Shown here: positions 27,893 to 37,802 of the stretch, piece after piece | How the letters are laid out: every line of letters begins with the position of its first letter | Position numbering within the stretch: the stretch's first letter is position 1 | Origin: Glutamicibacter mishrai | Lineage (GTDB): Bacteria; Actinomycetota; Actinomycetes; Actinomycetales; Micrococcaceae | NCBI RefSeq assembly: GCF_012221945.1 | Contig: NZ_CP032549.1 | Coordinates: 372,001-436,000, forward strand | Direction of reading: 5' to 3' | Length of the DNA: 64,000 nucleotides | Program-made: the position numbers and the translations under genes | The notes under the pieces: model-generated | Database searches by the model: none | What the model saw: only the letters and a program-made list of their open reading frames with translations | Told to the model about the DNA's origin: nothing

Positions 27893-29700
27893 TAGCTCTC
27901 CTCCTTCTTCGTTTCATTGCCCGCTGCGCTCGGGTCGGTCACGTCATCATCGACCAGGGCATCGTCCAAGCCCAGGATCAACGGCGTGTAGCCGATCTTC
28001 GGCACCTCGCCGGTGAGCGGGAAGCTGTCGCCCAGCGGAGGCAGGATATTTTCTGGAGCCGCCGGCTCCAATGGCAACGGCGACGAGTCGATCTCCTGGT
28101 CCTCGGATTTCGGCAGCGTCAGGCGGAACACCGAACCGACCTGGGGCTTGCCCCAGGCCTCCAGCCGGCCTTCATGCAGCCGCGTGTCTTCCATGGAGAT
28201 CGACAGACCCAGCCCGGAGCCGCCGGTGGTCCTGGCACGGGCCGGATCGGCACGCCAGAACCGGTCGAAGACGTGCTGGCAGGCTTCCTGGGACATGCCG
28301 ATGCCGTAGTCGCGCACGGATACTGCCACGGCGCTCTGGTTCGAGGCGATGGTGATATCGATCGGGTTGCTTTCGCCGTGTTCCACGGCGTTGAGCACCA
28401 GGTTGCGGATGATCCGTTCAACACGGCGCGGGTCGACCTCGGCTACGCAGCCTTCGCTCGGTGCGTTCAAGCGGATAATTGAGCCGTATTCATCGGCGAC
28501 CGGCGTCGCGGTTTCGATGACCTTGCGGGCGATCGCGTTCAGGTCGGTGGACTCCCGGTCCAGGACCGCCACCCCGGCGTCGAAGCGCGAGACTTCGAGC
28601 AGGTCGTTGAGCAGGTGCTGGAAGCGCTCGATCTGGTTGTACATCAGCTCAGCGGATCGCGCGGTGAGCGGGTCGAAATCCTCGCGGGCATCGTGGATGA
28701 CCTCTGCCGCCATGCGCACCGTGGTCAGCGGGGTGCGCAATTCGTGGGAAACATCGGAAACAAACCGCTGCTGCATCGCGGAGAGATTATTCAGTTGGGT
28801 GATCTGTTCCTGCAAGGAGTGCGCCATGTGGTTGAACGCGGTGCCCAGGCGGGCCACCTCATCCTTGCCTGCGACCTTCATGCGGCGGTCCAGGTCACCG
28901 GAGGCGATCCGCTCCGAGACGTAGGCGGCATCGGCGACCGGTCGCACCACGGTACGCGCCACGGACCAGGCGACAAAGCCGACCACAGCCAGCAGGATCA
29001 AGCCGGTGAATGCCAGCGCGCGGTTGATGAATTCGAGGGTGGATTGGACGCTGGAGAGGTCGTAGACCAGGTACAGGCCGTATTCGCGGCCTGGCGGGAT
29101 CAGGACCTTGGTGCCGACAACGAGGCCCGGCTGCGCCTGGTCGTCGCTGCCCAGCTCAACCGAACGCCAGTAGATGCCTTGCTCGCCGGCCACCCGTTCA
29201 GCCAGGTCGGCGGGGATCACGCGGGTGGTCAAGGATCCGGAGGCCATCGGGCCGACGTAGAGGCTCTGGTCCCCGGCAATGGGCATGAGTACAAAATCGC
29301 GCACCACGGTAGCGCCGTCGCCTTCCAACGAGGCGAGGGTGGAGTTCACCAGGGCCTGGGTGGAAGCGCGGTCAGTGGTTGACGCGGATTCGAGGATCGA
29401 ACGGGCCTGGGTCAGGCCGCGCTCGGACTCCTTGGAAATCTGGTTCACGCGCTCTTCATAGAGCGTGGAGGCAATCTGGTTGGACAAGAACGCGCCCGCG
29501 GCCAGCAATGCCAAGGTGGTGAAGAGCAGCGTGGAGATCACCGTGCGGTAGATCAAATGGCGCTGCCAGCGCACCCGGAGGGCAAAGAGCGGACGCCGTG
29601 CCAACGATTTCAGCTTCGCAAAGGAGAACCGCTTCGACTGGGATTGGGCAGACACGTCGAGCGGAACCAACTCCTTGCCGGTCGACGTGTGTGAGCTCAA
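27892..29700 (-). CDS. mtrB: Two-component sensor histidine kinase MtrB
   Basis: Membrane sensor kinase of 602 residues controlling cell-wall and division genes through MtrA. Membrane helices at about 47-70 and 221-243 bracket an extracytoplasmic sensor; a HAMP domain, the HisKA box [13 protein letters not shown] with His319, and the ATPase motifs [10 protein letters not shown] and GSGLGLSIS follow. The C-terminal 70 residues are an acidic disordered tail. The TTG start at 29698-29700 overlaps the mtrA stop (TTGA), which fixes the start and indicates coupling. Confidence 0.96.
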   Translation of the reverse strand: MSSHTSTGKELVPLDVSAQSQSKRFSFAKLKSLARRPLFALRVRWQRHLIYRTVISTLLFTTLALLAAGAFLSNQIASTLYEERVNQISKESERGLTQARSILESASTTDRASTQALVNSTLASLEGDGATVVRDFVLMPIAGDQSLYVGPMASGSLTTRVIPADLAERVAGEQGIYWRSVELGSDDQAQPGLVVGTKVLIPPGREYGLYLVYDLSSVQSTLEFINRALAFTGLILLAVVGFVAWSVARTVVRPVADAAYVSERIASGDLDRRMKVAGKDEVARLGTAFNHMAHSLQEQITQLNNLSAMQQRFVSDVSHELRTPLTTVRMAAEVIHDAREDFDPLTARSAELMYNQIERFQHLLNDLLEVSRFDAGVAVLDRESTDLNAIARKVIETATPVADEYGSIIRLNAPSEGCVAEVDPRRVERIIRNLVLNAVEHGESNPIDITIASNQSAVAVSVRDYGIGMSQEACQHVFDRFWRADPARARTTGGSGLGLSISMEDTRLHEGRLEAWGKPQVGSVFRLTLPKSEDQEIDSSPLPLEPAAPENILPPLGDSFPLTGEVPKIGYTPLILGLDDALVDDDVTDPSAAGNETKKEES

Positions 29701-30377
29701 CTTGCCGAACCTGCTTTATATCCCACCCCGCGTACGGTTTGGATGATTTGCGGCTTCTCTGGGTCGATCTCGATCTTGGAGCGCAGTCGCTGGACGTGGA
29801 CGTTGACCAAGCGGGTGTCTGCCGCATGGCGGTAGCCCCAGACTGCTTCCAGAAGCTGTTCTCGGCTGAAGACCTGCCATGGTTTGCGGGCCATCGTCAC
29901 GAGCAGATCGAACTCCAACGGAGTCAAGGAAACCGGTTCCTTGCCGCGGGTGACCTGGTGGCCGGCGACATCGATGGAGACCTCGCCAACCTGCAGGGTT
30001 TCCGCCGCGTGGGTTTCGCTCGGGCGCAGACGCGCGCGAACCCGGGCTACGAGTTCTGCTGGCTTAAATGGCTTGGGAACGTAGTCGTCGGCACCGGATT
30101 CAAGTCCGCGCACCACGTCGGCGGTGTCGGACTTGGCGGTGAGCATCACGACCGGAACATCGGACTCGGCACGGATCTGCTTGCAGACTTCGATGCCGTC
30201 GATGCCCGGGAGCATCAAGTCCAGGAGAACCAGATCAGGGTTGAATTCACGGAATGCAGCCAGGGCACCGGATCCTTCATAGCAAAATGAAGCTTCGAAG
30301 CCATCATTTTGCAGGACGATGCCAATCATTTCCGACAATGCTTCATCATCGTCAACGACTAGAATCCGTGCTTTCAT
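29697..30377 (-). CDS. mtrA: Response regulator MtrA (OmpR/PhoB family)
   Basis: DNA-binding response regulator of 226 residues; in relatives it controls dnaA, wall hydrolases and division genes. Receiver domain with acidic pocket DDD (9-11) and phospho-acceptor Asp53 in LLDLMLPG, followed by a winged-helix effector domain (about 130-222) with VFSREQLLEAVWGY and VDVHVQRL-like VNVHVQRLRSK. It heads mtrA-mtrB-lpqB and overlaps mtrB by 4 bases. The 134 bp upstream hold no gene and presumably the operon promoter. Confidence 0.97.
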   Translation of the reverse strand: MKARILVVDDDEALSEMIGIVLQNDGFEASFCYEGSGALAAFREFNPDLVLLDLMLPGIDGIEVCKQIRAESDVPVVMLTAKSDTADVVRGLESGADDYVPKPFKPAELVARVRARLRPSETHAAETLQVGEVSIDVAGHQVTRGKEPVSLTPLEFDLLVTMARKPWQVFSREQLLEAVWGYRHAADTRLVNVHVQRLRSKIEIDPEKPQIIQTVRGVGYKAGSAS

Positions 30378-30511
30378 CCCATGTCCCCCTGTAACCGTAG
30401 GTCTGAGGTTCCAACCAACTGGCCAAACCGGGCAGATCAGCTACCCCATTACCTAAGATACATGATCAACTGCCGTATTCCGGCTGTGACCGGCACGAAT
30501 AAACCAAACCG

Positions 30512-31573
30512 TTATGCGTCGACGCGCGTTTGCTCCAGCGCTTGGGCATAGGTCGAAAGCCTCTGCAAAGTGACTACGGCTTCGGCGCTGGTGGATCGGG
30601 TGAAATCACCGCGCGGCATCAGCGTCATCGAACCCAGCTGGCCATCTGACAGGCCCAGCTGCCGCCACGGGCGCAAGATGGAATTCACCGCGTCACCCAC
30701 TCCCGGAGCGCGGTCGCCCGGTGCGAGCACCTGCAGGAAGATATGGCCGCCGCCTTCCACGAATCCGGCAACCCGTTCCCACTTGCGGTGATCCAGTCCC
30801 TGGGGATCAAGTACCACGGCGCCAGCGCCTGCCTGGGTGAGCATGTCCATGCGCTCGATCCACTGCTCATCGCCCGTGGACAGGTTGAGCAGCGGGCGCA
30901 CGTTCCACTGCTGTCCCCCGGCCTGGATCACCTTGAAGAATTCTTCATAGCCGCCGCGCACCTCGGAGCGCGGAATGGAACGCAGCGTGCGGTAGCCGCT
31001 GGAGGTTTTGATCGTGCCATCGAGAACGTCGGCCAGCAGCGGCTCATCGAGCTGCACGGTGAATGACCGGACGCTGGTGATCCGCACCAGGCGGTCGAGG
31101 TGTTCTTTGAGCCCGTGGGCATAGGCGGCAATGATGTCCCGGCGAGCGCCGTGGTCGCTGATCGCGCGTTCGCCGCTGGAGAGGTACAGCTTCGCGGCCA
31201 GGCTCCAGGGCCCGAGCACGGTGAGCTTAAGCCGCTGCGCCGGTTTCCGCTCTGCTCCCAGCACATCGGCCAGCAGGTTCTCGTCGCTGCGCAGCAGGCT
31301 GCGGGCGCGTCTGGCATCCACGCCGTCATTTACGCCGACGCGCCAGCCGTGTGGCTGCAGGTCGAATCCTAGCTCTGCGAGCAAGCTGGCGCTGCGCCCT
31401 ACCTGGTCGGCTCCGACTCCGCGGTCGGCAAGCTGAGGGAAAACGGCAAGGTTGGGTTCGCCGAGCTCGCCGCGAATGATCTCGTGGATCTGCAGCGGGT
31501 CCGTGCCGGGAAACTGGCAGAACGCCGTGGCGTATACGTCCGAGCGTTGCGCCTCAGGGACCAGCTCAGGCAT
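30512..31573 (-). CDS. MetE-C-terminal-like barrel protein (Rv3015c-like), zinc ligands not seen
   Basis: Protein of 353 residues resembling the C-terminal half of cobalamin-independent methionine synthase, including FPGTDP near the N-terminus and the core strand QLDEPLLADVL. The family zinc site (His-x-Cys, Glu and a late Cys in E. coli MetE) is not visible: the only cysteine I find is Cys19 (FCQFPG), and the position expected to carry HxC reads NVRPLLNLSTG. It may not be a methionine synthase, or may use another chemistry. It overlaps the chorismate mutase gene by 8 bases and follows it on the same strand. Rv3015c in M. tuberculosis is a similar stand-alone protein. Confidence 0.75.
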   Translation of the reverse strand: MPELVPEAQRSDVYATAFCQFPGTDPLQIHEIIRGELGEPNLAVFPQLADRGVGADQVGRSASLLAELGFDLQPHGWRVGVNDGVDARRARSLLRSDENLLADVLGAERKPAQRLKLTVLGPWSLAAKLYLSSGERAISDHGARRDIIAAYAHGLKEHLDRLVRITSVRSFTVQLDEPLLADVLDGTIKTSSGYRTLRSIPRSEVRGGYEEFFKVIQAGGQQWNVRPLLNLSTGDEQWIERMDMLTQAGAGAVVLDPQGLDHRKWERVAGFVEGGGHIFLQVLAPGDRAPGVGDAVNSILRPWRQLGLSDGQLGSMTLMPRGDFTRSTSAEAVVTLQRLSTYAQALEQTRVDA

Positions 31574-31937
31574 CGTTATGCGAGTCAGAAATATTCTGGT
31601 GGTGCCGGATCACTTCGGAAATCACGAAATTCAGGAACTTCTCGGCGAATTCCGGATCCAGGTGGGCTTCATGCGCCAGGGCGCGCAGGCGTTCGATCTG
31701 CGCTTTCTCCCGGTTGGGGTCGCTCGGTGGCAGCTTGTGCTTGGCTTTGAGATGTCCTACGCGCTGGGTCGCCTTGAAGCGCTCGGCCAACAGGTAGACC
31801 AGCTGTGCGTCGAAATTGTCGATGCTGCCGCGGATGGCGTACAGCTCCTGAAGCACTTCGTTCTGGACCTCACCGTGCAACGAGCTGGCGTGCGGGTCGA
31901 ATGACTCGTTCAGTGGAGTGTTTTTCGGCTCGTTCAT
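31566..31937 (-). CDS. Chorismate mutase, AroQ type
   Basis: Converts chorismate to prephenate for phenylalanine and tyrosine synthesis. The 123-residue, all-helical protein has the AroQ pattern: LYAIRGSIDNFDAQLVYLLAERF with the active-site Arg and Asp, then KAKHKLPPSDPNREKAQIERL, and a C-terminal helix FLNFVISEVIRHHQ. Length fits stand-alone actinobacterial enzymes that are stimulated by DAHP synthase. No clear ribosome site precedes the ATG at 31935-31937. The 3' end overlaps the MetE-like gene. Confidence 0.9.
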   Translation of the reverse strand: MNEPKNTPLNESFDPHASSLHGEVQNEVLQELYAIRGSIDNFDAQLVYLLAERFKATQRVGHLKAKHKLPPSDPNREKAQIERLRALAHEAHLDPEFAEKFLNFVISEVIRHHQNISDSHNDA

Positions 31938-31983
31938 GGGTTCAAGTTTACGGGTTCACCTCGTGAATCTCCCACAAAGTGAC

Positions 31984-32018
31984 ATGCCCCGGCTACGCGG
32001 GTAGCGTAGCCGGGGCAT
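31984..32018 (-). terminator. Perfect hairpin after the peptide ABC transporter operon
   Basis: A 15-bp perfect stem (31984-31998 with 32004-32018) around a 5-base loop lies 23 bp past the end of the ABC ATPase gene. It lacks a long T tract on either side, so it may terminate only partly or protect the 3' end of the transcript. Confidence 0.65.
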
Positions 32019-32040
32019 ATGCCCGGATCACAGATCAGGG

Positions 32041-33735
32041 TCAGCGCTGATTCAGTTCTTCGATCAATGCCCGTCGCTGGGCCTGCTCGCGCGGGTCCGG
32101 GACCGGAAGCGAGGCGATCAGCCGTTGCGTGTAGCTGTGCTGCGGGTTTGCCAGGACTTGCGAGCCCAGCCCTTCTTCGATCAGGCTTCCGCGGTAGAGC
32201 ACGCCCACCCAGGTCGCCAGTTGGTCGACCACGGCCAAATCGTGCGAGACGAACAGCGCCGCGAATCCGAGCTCGGTCTGCAATTCGCGGAAGAGCTCGA
32301 GCACCTTGGCCTGCACCGAAACGTCCAGGGCGCTGGTCGGTTCATCGGCGATCAGCAGCTTGGGATCCAGCGCCAGGGCGCGGGCCAGGGAGGCTCGCTG
32401 GCGCTGCCCGCCGGAGAGCTCGTGCGGGTAGCGCTGGGCGAAGCCTGCTGGCAGCTGCACCGCCTCGAGCAGTTCGCTGACCTTGGCCCGGCTTTGCGCC
32501 GGGTTCAGATCGCGGTGCACCGCCAACGGCTCGGCCACGCATTCGCCGACGGTCAGGTGCGGGTTGAAGCTGGCGGCCGGGTCCTGGAAGACAAAGCCGA
32601 TCTGTTCGCGCAGCGGCTTGAAGCTTCGTTCCTTGAACTGCGCCATCTCATAGCCCAGTACCTTCAGCGAACCGGAGGTGGTGCGGTTCAGCCCCGCGAT
32701 GCTGCGCCCGATGGTGGTCTTGCCCGAACCGGATTCGCCGACCAGCCCGTAGACTTCGCCGGCGTGGATCTTCAGGTCCACCTCCTTGACCGCGGTGAAG
32801 CCCGGTGCCCCGAGCCGTCCGGGAAAATGCACGCCCAGGCCGCTGGCTTCAACCAGTACCGGCGAGTCAGCGTGCGGGCGTTCGGCAAGGCCGGCCGAGG
32901 CGCTGTCGCGGCCCAGGTGCGGCACGGCGGCCAGCAGCGACTTGGTGTAGTCCTCCTGGGGACGCTCGAACAGCTCAAGTGCTGGCGCCTGTTCGACGAT
33001 CTGCCCCTGGTTCATGACGACCACGCGGTCGGCGATATCCGCGACAACGCCCATATTGTGGGTGATGATGACGATCGCGGTGCCCAGTTCTTCGCGAAGT
33101 TCGCGCAGCAGCGAGAGGATCTCGGCCTGCACGGTCACGTCCAGGGCGGTGGTTGGCTCATCGGCCACGATCAGCTTGGGCTTCAGGGCCAATGCCGCGG
33201 CAATGACCACGCGCTGCTTCTGCCCGCCGGAGAACTGGTGCGGGTAATAGTTCACGCGCTGCTCCGGGTCGGGGATGCCGACCTGCCGCATCGCCTCGAT
33301 GGCCCGCGCCTTGGCTTCCTTCTTGGAGATCTTGTTGTGGGTGCGGATGCCCTCCATGATCTGCCAGCCGACGGTGAACACCGGGTTCAGCGCGGTGGAT
33401 GGCTCCTGGAAGACCATGGCCACGTCGCGTCCGCGCACGGCGCGCAGTTCGGAACCATGCAGGGTGAGCATGTTCTTGCCGTTGAGGTACACCCCGCCGT
33501 GGGCGGCGCCGTTCTCCGCGAGGATGCCCAGCGCCGTGCGGGCGGTGACCGACTTGCCCGAGCCGGATTCGCCGACAATGGCCAGGATCTCCCCGGCCCT
33601 GACCTGCAGGTCGACGCCGCGCACGGCAGGCACCGCGCCGGCGTCGGTGACGAAGTCGATGTTCAGCCCTTCAATGCGCAGGACCTCGGCTTCGGCATCG
33701 GCTGGGCCGCGTGTTTCGGTTGAGCTCTGGTTCAC
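32041..33735 (-). CDS. Peptide/nickel-type ABC transporter, fused double ATPase (DppD-DppF)
   Basis: Protein of 564 residues with two complete ABC domains in tandem. The first (about 15-255) has GESGSGKSV, the signature FSGGQKQR and Walker B LIVADEPTTALDV; the second (about 300-560) has GESGSGKTT, LSGGQRQRAS and LLIADEPTSALDV. The fusion corresponds to the separate OppD/OppF-type subunits and supplies both ATPases for the two permeases encoded just upstream. Its GTG start overlaps the dppC stop by 4 bases (GTGA) behind GGAGC. Last gene of the dppA-B-C-DF transcription unit. Confidence 0.93.
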   Translation of the reverse strand: MNQSSTETRGPADAEAEVLRIEGLNIDFVTDAGAVPAVRGVDLQVRAGEILAIVGESGSGKSVTARTALGILAENGAAHGGVYLNGKNMLTLHGSELRAVRGRDVAMVFQEPSTALNPVFTVGWQIMEGIRTHNKISKKEAKARAIEAMRQVGIPDPEQRVNYYPHQFSGGQKQRVVIAAALALKPKLIVADEPTTALDVTVQAEILSLLRELREELGTAIVIITHNMGVVADIADRVVVMNQGQIVEQAPALELFERPQEDYTKSLLAAVPHLGRDSASAGLAERPHADSPVLVEASGLGVHFPGRLGAPGFTAVKEVDLKIHAGEVYGLVGESGSGKTTIGRSIAGLNRTTSGSLKVLGYEMAQFKERSFKPLREQIGFVFQDPAASFNPHLTVGECVAEPLAVHRDLNPAQSRAKVSELLEAVQLPAGFAQRYPHELSGGQRQRASLARALALDPKLLIADEPTSALDVSVQAKVLELFRELQTELGFAALFVSHDLAVVDQLATWVGVLYRGSLIEEGLGSQVLANPQHSYTQRLIASLPVPDPREQAQRRALIEELNQR

Positions 33736-34718
33736 TGGGTTGCTCCTGCCTGTGCAGACTGGGTGATTCGCTTGGCTTTCTTCCGGCTGAAGCGCCGCAG
33801 CCGCGGATCATTCAGGTCATTCATCGACTCGCCGACCAAGGTCAGGCCCATCACGGTGAGCACAATGGCCAAGCCCGGGAACAGGCCGGTCCACCAGATG
33901 CCGCTGGTGGCATCGGACATGGCCCGGTTCAGGTCATAGCCCCATTCGGAGGCGGCGGTAGGCTCGATGCCGAAGCCCAGGAAGCCCAGCCCGGCCAGGG
34001 TGAGCAATGCTTCGGTGGCATTCAGCGTGAAGATCAGCGGCAGGGTGCGCGTGGAGTTGCGCAGCAGGTGCGTGAACATGACACGCCACGGGCTGGCGCC
34101 GATGACCTGAGCCGACTCCACGAATGGTTCGGCCTTCAGGCGCATCACCTCGGCGCGCACCACGCGGAAATACTGCGGGATGAACACGACCGTGATGGAA
34201 ATGGCCGCGGCCATGATGCCGCCGAAGAGCGAGGACTGGCCCTGGGAAATCACGATGGACATCACGATGGCCAGCAGCAGTGAAGGGAAGGCGTAGATCG
34301 CATCGGCCAGCACCACCATGATGCGGTCGAACCAGCCGCCGAGGTAGCCGGAGATCAGGCCGAGCAGCACGCCGACGAACAGCGACATCACCACGGCGGC
34401 GACAATCACCCAGATGGCGGTTTGCGCGCCGAAGAGGGTGCGCGAGAAGACGTCGTATCCGGTGGAGGTGGTCCCCCAGATGAATTTCGAATCCGGTGCT
34501 GCTTGGCGTGGGAAATCGCCCGAGGCATCGGATGACTGCGCAAAATCGAAGGGTGCGATCAGCGGCGCCAGCAGGGCGCACAGCAGGAACAGCGCTGAGA
34601 GGACCAGGCCGGCAATCAGCATGCCGCGCTGCAATCCGGAGGACATGCGCAGGTGCGAAATGACCGGGAGCTGCTTCAGCCGGGAGCTGGCGGAGGTTGG
34701 CAATGTTGGGGTAGCCAT
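33732..34718 (-). CDS. dppC: Peptide ABC transporter permease (DppC-like)
   Basis: Inner-membrane permease of 328 residues with an N-terminal extension, six predicted helices, and the BPD_transp_1 EAA-type loop (ARG-like: VVRAEVMRLKAEPFVESAQVIGAS). The segment TSTGYDVFSRTLFGAQ is typical of OppC/DppC proteins. It lies two bases after the dppB stop and overlaps the ATPase gene. Confidence 0.92.
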   Translation of the reverse strand: MATPTLPTSASSRLKQLPVISHLRMSSGLQRGMLIAGLVLSALFLLCALLAPLIAPFDFAQSSDASGDFPRQAAPDSKFIWGTTSTGYDVFSRTLFGAQTAIWVIVAAVVMSLFVGVLLGLISGYLGGWFDRIMVVLADAIYAFPSLLLAIVMSIVISQGQSSLFGGIMAAAISITVVFIPQYFRVVRAEVMRLKAEPFVESAQVIGASPWRVMFTHLLRNSTRTLPLIFTLNATEALLTLAGLGFLGFGIEPTAASEWGYDLNRAMSDATSGIWWTGLFPGLAIVLTVMGLTLVGESMNDLNDPRLRRFSRKKAKRITQSAQAGATQ

Positions 34719-34720
34719 GT

Positions 34721-35809
34721 TTAGTACCTGACTCTCGGGTCGATCAATGCTGCCAGGACGTCAACGATGAAGTTGGTGACGGCCACGATGATGGCCAGCA
34801 GCACCACAATGCCCTGTACGGCGACGAAGTCGCGGGCGGTGAGGTATTCGGCAAGCTTGAAGCCCAGGCCCGACCACTCGAAGGTGGTTTCGGTCAGCAC
34901 GGCTCCTCCGAGCAGCATCGCGATCTGCAGGCCCATGACGGTGATAATCGGGATCAGCGCCGGACGGTAGGCGTGCTTGGTGGTAAGGCGGAATTCGCTC
35001 ACCCCACGCGAGCGTCCTGCTTCCACGTACTCGCGTCCCAGGGTGCCGATGGCGTTGGTGCGCACCAGGCGCAGGAATACGCCGCCGGTGAGCAGGCCGA
35101 GGGCCAGCGCGGGAAGCAGCGCGTGCTCGGTGACATTCCAGAAGGCTGGCATGTTTCCGCTGCGCAGGGCATCGAGCCAGTAGATGCCCGAAGGGCTTTG
35201 CAGGCCGGTTAGTTCCAGTTCGGTTTGCCAGTCGGCGCGTCCGCTGATCGGCAGCCAACCCAGCCAGACGCCGAAGATCAGCTTCAAGACCAGGCCGGCG
35301 AAGAAGACCGGGGTGGCGTAGCCCAAGATGGCCAGGATGCGCAGAATGGCATCCGGGTAGCGGTCGCGGAACTTGGCGGCGACCAGGCCCAGCGGGATGC
35401 CAACCAAGAGCGCGACGATCACCGCGTTGATGGCCAGCTCCAAGGTGGCGGCACCGTAGGTGGCCAGCACCTCGGTCACGGCGCGGTTATCGCTCAGGGT
35501 GCGGCCCAGGTCTCCGGTGAAGACCTGTCCGAGGTACTCGAAGTACTGGATCAACAGCGGCCGGTCATATCCGGCTTCATGGATGCGCGCGGCGAGCTGG
35601 TCAGGTGTCAGGCGTCCGCCCATGGCAGCGGTGATCGGATCTCCGGTCACGCGCATGAGGAAGAAGACCACTGTGATGAGGATGAAGACAGTGGGGATGA
35701 TCAGCAGGAATCGCGTGATCAAGTAGCGCAGGAATCCGCCGCCTTGGTTTTTGGCGCGGGGTGCTGCTATCGGGCTTGTTTCTTGTCCCGGTGGTGACGT
35801 GATGGTCAT
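34721..35809 (-). CDS. dppB: Peptide ABC transporter permease (DppB-like)
   Basis: Inner-membrane permease of 362 residues. The N-terminal helix is followed by the OppB/DppB motif VFFLMRVTGDPI and the EAA loop region (RTNAIGTLGREYVEAGRSRGVSE), six membrane segments in all. It forms a heterodimer with the DppC-like protein. It is 142 bp downstream of the substrate-binding protein gene, with a hairpin between them. Confidence 0.92.
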   Translation of the reverse strand: MTITSPPGQETSPIAAPRAKNQGGGFLRYLITRFLLIIPTVFILITVVFFLMRVTGDPITAAMGGRLTPDQLAARIHEAGYDRPLLIQYFEYLGQVFTGDLGRTLSDNRAVTEVLATYGAATLELAINAVIVALLVGIPLGLVAAKFRDRYPDAILRILAILGYATPVFFAGLVLKLIFGVWLGWLPISGRADWQTELELTGLQSPSGIYWLDALRSGNMPAFWNVTEHALLPALALGLLTGGVFLRLVRTNAIGTLGREYVEAGRSRGVSEFRLTTKHAYRPALIPIITVMGLQIAMLLGGAVLTETTFEWSGLGFKLAEYLTARDFVAVQGIVVLLAIIVAVTNFIVDVLAALIDPRVRY

Positions 35810-35875
35810 CGTCAGTCCTTATGGTTCAGGATGCTTGGCCTGCGCCGCAGCACGGTAAATACGACGGCGCATGCC

Positions 35876-35923
35876 AAGGGGATCCGGCGTGCGCGTGGTG
35901 TACGACGCACGTCAGATCCCCTT
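35876..35923 (-). terminator. Intercistronic hairpin between dppA- and dppB-like genes
   Basis: An outer 9-bp stem (AAGGGGATC at 35876-35884 with GATCCCCTT at 35915-35923) encloses an inner CGTGCG/CGCACG pairing. With no T tract it is more likely an attenuator or mRNA-stabilising element that keeps the binding protein more abundant than the permeases, a common arrangement in such operons. Confidence 0.55.
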
Positions 35924-35951
35924 CGATTTGATGTGTACAGGCAGAGCCGGA

Positions 35952-37580
35952 TTACTTGCTCAGCACGCCAAGGCGGAACTTGAACGAAGCGTCCAAGGTC
36001 TTGTCAACGTTCTTGACGTCCTTGCCTGAGACAGCCACCTGCGCACCCTGCAGCAGCGGCAGCGTGGAAAGATCCTCTGCCACCATGGTCTGCAGCTTCT
36101 CGATGGCTGCGGTTCGCTCGCCTGCATCGGTCATGCCGCGCTGGTCAGCGATCAGCTTGTCGACCTCTGGGTTGTCGTAGTTGTTCGACAGGAAGTTGTC
36201 CTTGGCGAAAAACGGCGAGAGGTAGTTGTCGGCATCCGAGTAGTCCGGGAACCAGCCCAGCTGGTAGGCCGGATAGTCGGTGACGCGCTGCTTCTGGTAG
36301 GTCACCCATTCGGTGGACTTCAAATCCACGTCGAACAGGCCATCTGCTTCCAGCTGCTTCTCGACCAGTGCGTATTCGTCACCGGAGTTCGGGCCGTAGT
36401 GGTCCGGGTTGTACTGCAATGCCAGCTTGACCGGGGTCTTCACTCCGGCGTCTTCCAGGACCTTCTTGGCCTTGGCGGCATCTGGCTTGCCGTCGGTGCC
36501 GTACAGATCCTTGAGCGGTTCTGCCGCGCCGGTGAAGCCCTGCGGAACGAAGGAGTATGCAGGAGTGTAGGTGTCTTTGTAGACATTCTTCGCGATGGCT
36601 TCGCGGTCTACCAGGTGGGCGGCGGCCTGGCGCACCGCCAGCGACTTGGCTTCGTCGGCATCAGCGGTCTTGGCACCGAACGGCATGGTGTCGAAGTTGA
36701 AGACGATGTAGCGAAGTTCGCCACCTGGGCCCTTGTGGACGGTCAGGTTCTCGTCCTTGCCCAGGTCTTCGATATCGGTAGGAGTCAGCGAACGCCAGGC
36801 TACGTCGATCTTGCCTTCCTGGACCTCGAGCTTGAGGTTGTTGGCATCGGCGTAGTACTTGATCGCTGCCTTGCTGTTAGCTGGCTTGCCCAGCACGCCC
36901 GCGTACGCATCGTTGGCGCTGAAGGAGATCAGGTTGTTCTTGTTGTAGGAATCGATGACGTACTGGCCACCGAATGCCTTGCCTTCAACAATCTTCTGAT
37001 CGTCCAATAGCTTGTCTGCCGGGAAGACTTCGTCATCGACGATCGGGCCAACCGGCGAGGTAAGAACCTGCGGGAAGGTCTGGTCGTTGGCGACCTTGAG
37101 CTTGAAGACCACGGTGGTGGCATCCGGTGCCTCGATGGAATCCACATTGCCGAGCAAGGAGGACGGCCCATTGGGGTCGGCGATCTTCAGCTGGCGGTCA
37201 AAGGTGAACTTCACGTCCTTGGAGTCGAGGTCGTGTCCGTTGGCCCACTTCAGTCCGCTTTTGAGCTTGACCGTGTATTGGGTAGGAGTAGTGAATTCCG
37301 CCGACTCCGCCAAGCTCATCGATGGCTCGGGGCTGCCCGGCTCGGAATTCAGCAGGAATGGGAAAATCTGGTTCATGACCATGAATGAGCCGTTGTCGTA
37401 CGAGCCGGCTGGGTCAAGGGAGGTCACTTTGTCGGTGGTGCCCAAGGTGATCGGGGCGCTGGAATCGCCCGAGCCACCCGATTTGCTGTCTTCTGCCGCT
37501 GAGGTGCAGCCGGTCAGAGCCAGGGCAGAGATACCCACAACGGCTGCTGCGAGTCGCAGTCCGTTCTTTGTGCGAGTCAT
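35952..37580 (-). CDS. dppA: Peptide/nickel-type ABC transporter substrate-binding lipoprotein (SBP_bac_5)
   Basis: Extracytoplasmic solute receptor of 542 residues. The signal peptide ends in the lipobox LTGC (Cys at about 25), followed by a Ser/Gly-rich linker and the family 5 fold: TDKVTSLDPAGSYDNGSFMVMNQIFPFL, LKSGLKWANGHDLDSKDVKFTFDR and a long C-terminal lobe. The ligand is probably a peptide but cannot be read from sequence. First gene of the transport operon; the 222-bp upstream gap to the divergent 37803 gene holds its promoter. Confidence 0.92.
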   Translation of the reverse strand: MTRTKNGLRLAAAVVGISALALTGCTSAAEDSKSGGSGDSSAPITLGTTDKVTSLDPAGSYDNGSFMVMNQIFPFLLNSEPGSPEPSMSLAESAEFTTPTQYTVKLKSGLKWANGHDLDSKDVKFTFDRQLKIADPNGPSSLLGNVDSIEAPDATTVVFKLKVANDQTFPQVLTSPVGPIVDDEVFPADKLLDDQKIVEGKAFGGQYVIDSYNKNNLISFSANDAYAGVLGKPANSKAAIKYYADANNLKLEVQEGKIDVAWRSLTPTDIEDLGKDENLTVHKGPGGELRYIVFNFDTMPFGAKTADADEAKSLAVRQAAAHLVDREAIAKNVYKDTYTPAYSFVPQGFTGAAEPLKDLYGTDGKPDAAKAKKVLEDAGVKTPVKLALQYNPDHYGPNSGDEYALVEKQLEADGLFDVDLKSTEWVTYQKQRVTDYPAYQLGWFPDYSDADNYLSPFFAKDNFLSNNYDNPEVDKLIADQRGMTDAGERTAAIEKLQTMVAEDLSTLPLLQGAQVAVSGKDVKNVDKTLDASFKFRLGVLSK

Positions 37581-37802
37581 GAATCATCCTTTTTCTAGAT
37601 ACACGCATGTGTGGTGATGATTAACACATGTTTCACATATCCTAAGTGATGCACTGCACTAATGACGAACAATAATCGCGATTATCGGCAAAAACTGTGC
37701 TGTCGACCGCACCGTGTTGTGCTTGGCGCCACGCGGAAATTCGGGCCTGCCGGGCCCGTTGAAAAATTCTTGCCGCACCTGATCCCCGGTGGCATAAGCT
37801 AG

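Noticed and set aside
32125..33723. 532-codon open frame on the plus strand opposite the fused ABC ATPase
   Set aside because: The minus strand has all ABC motifs twice; the plus frame is a compositional mirror.
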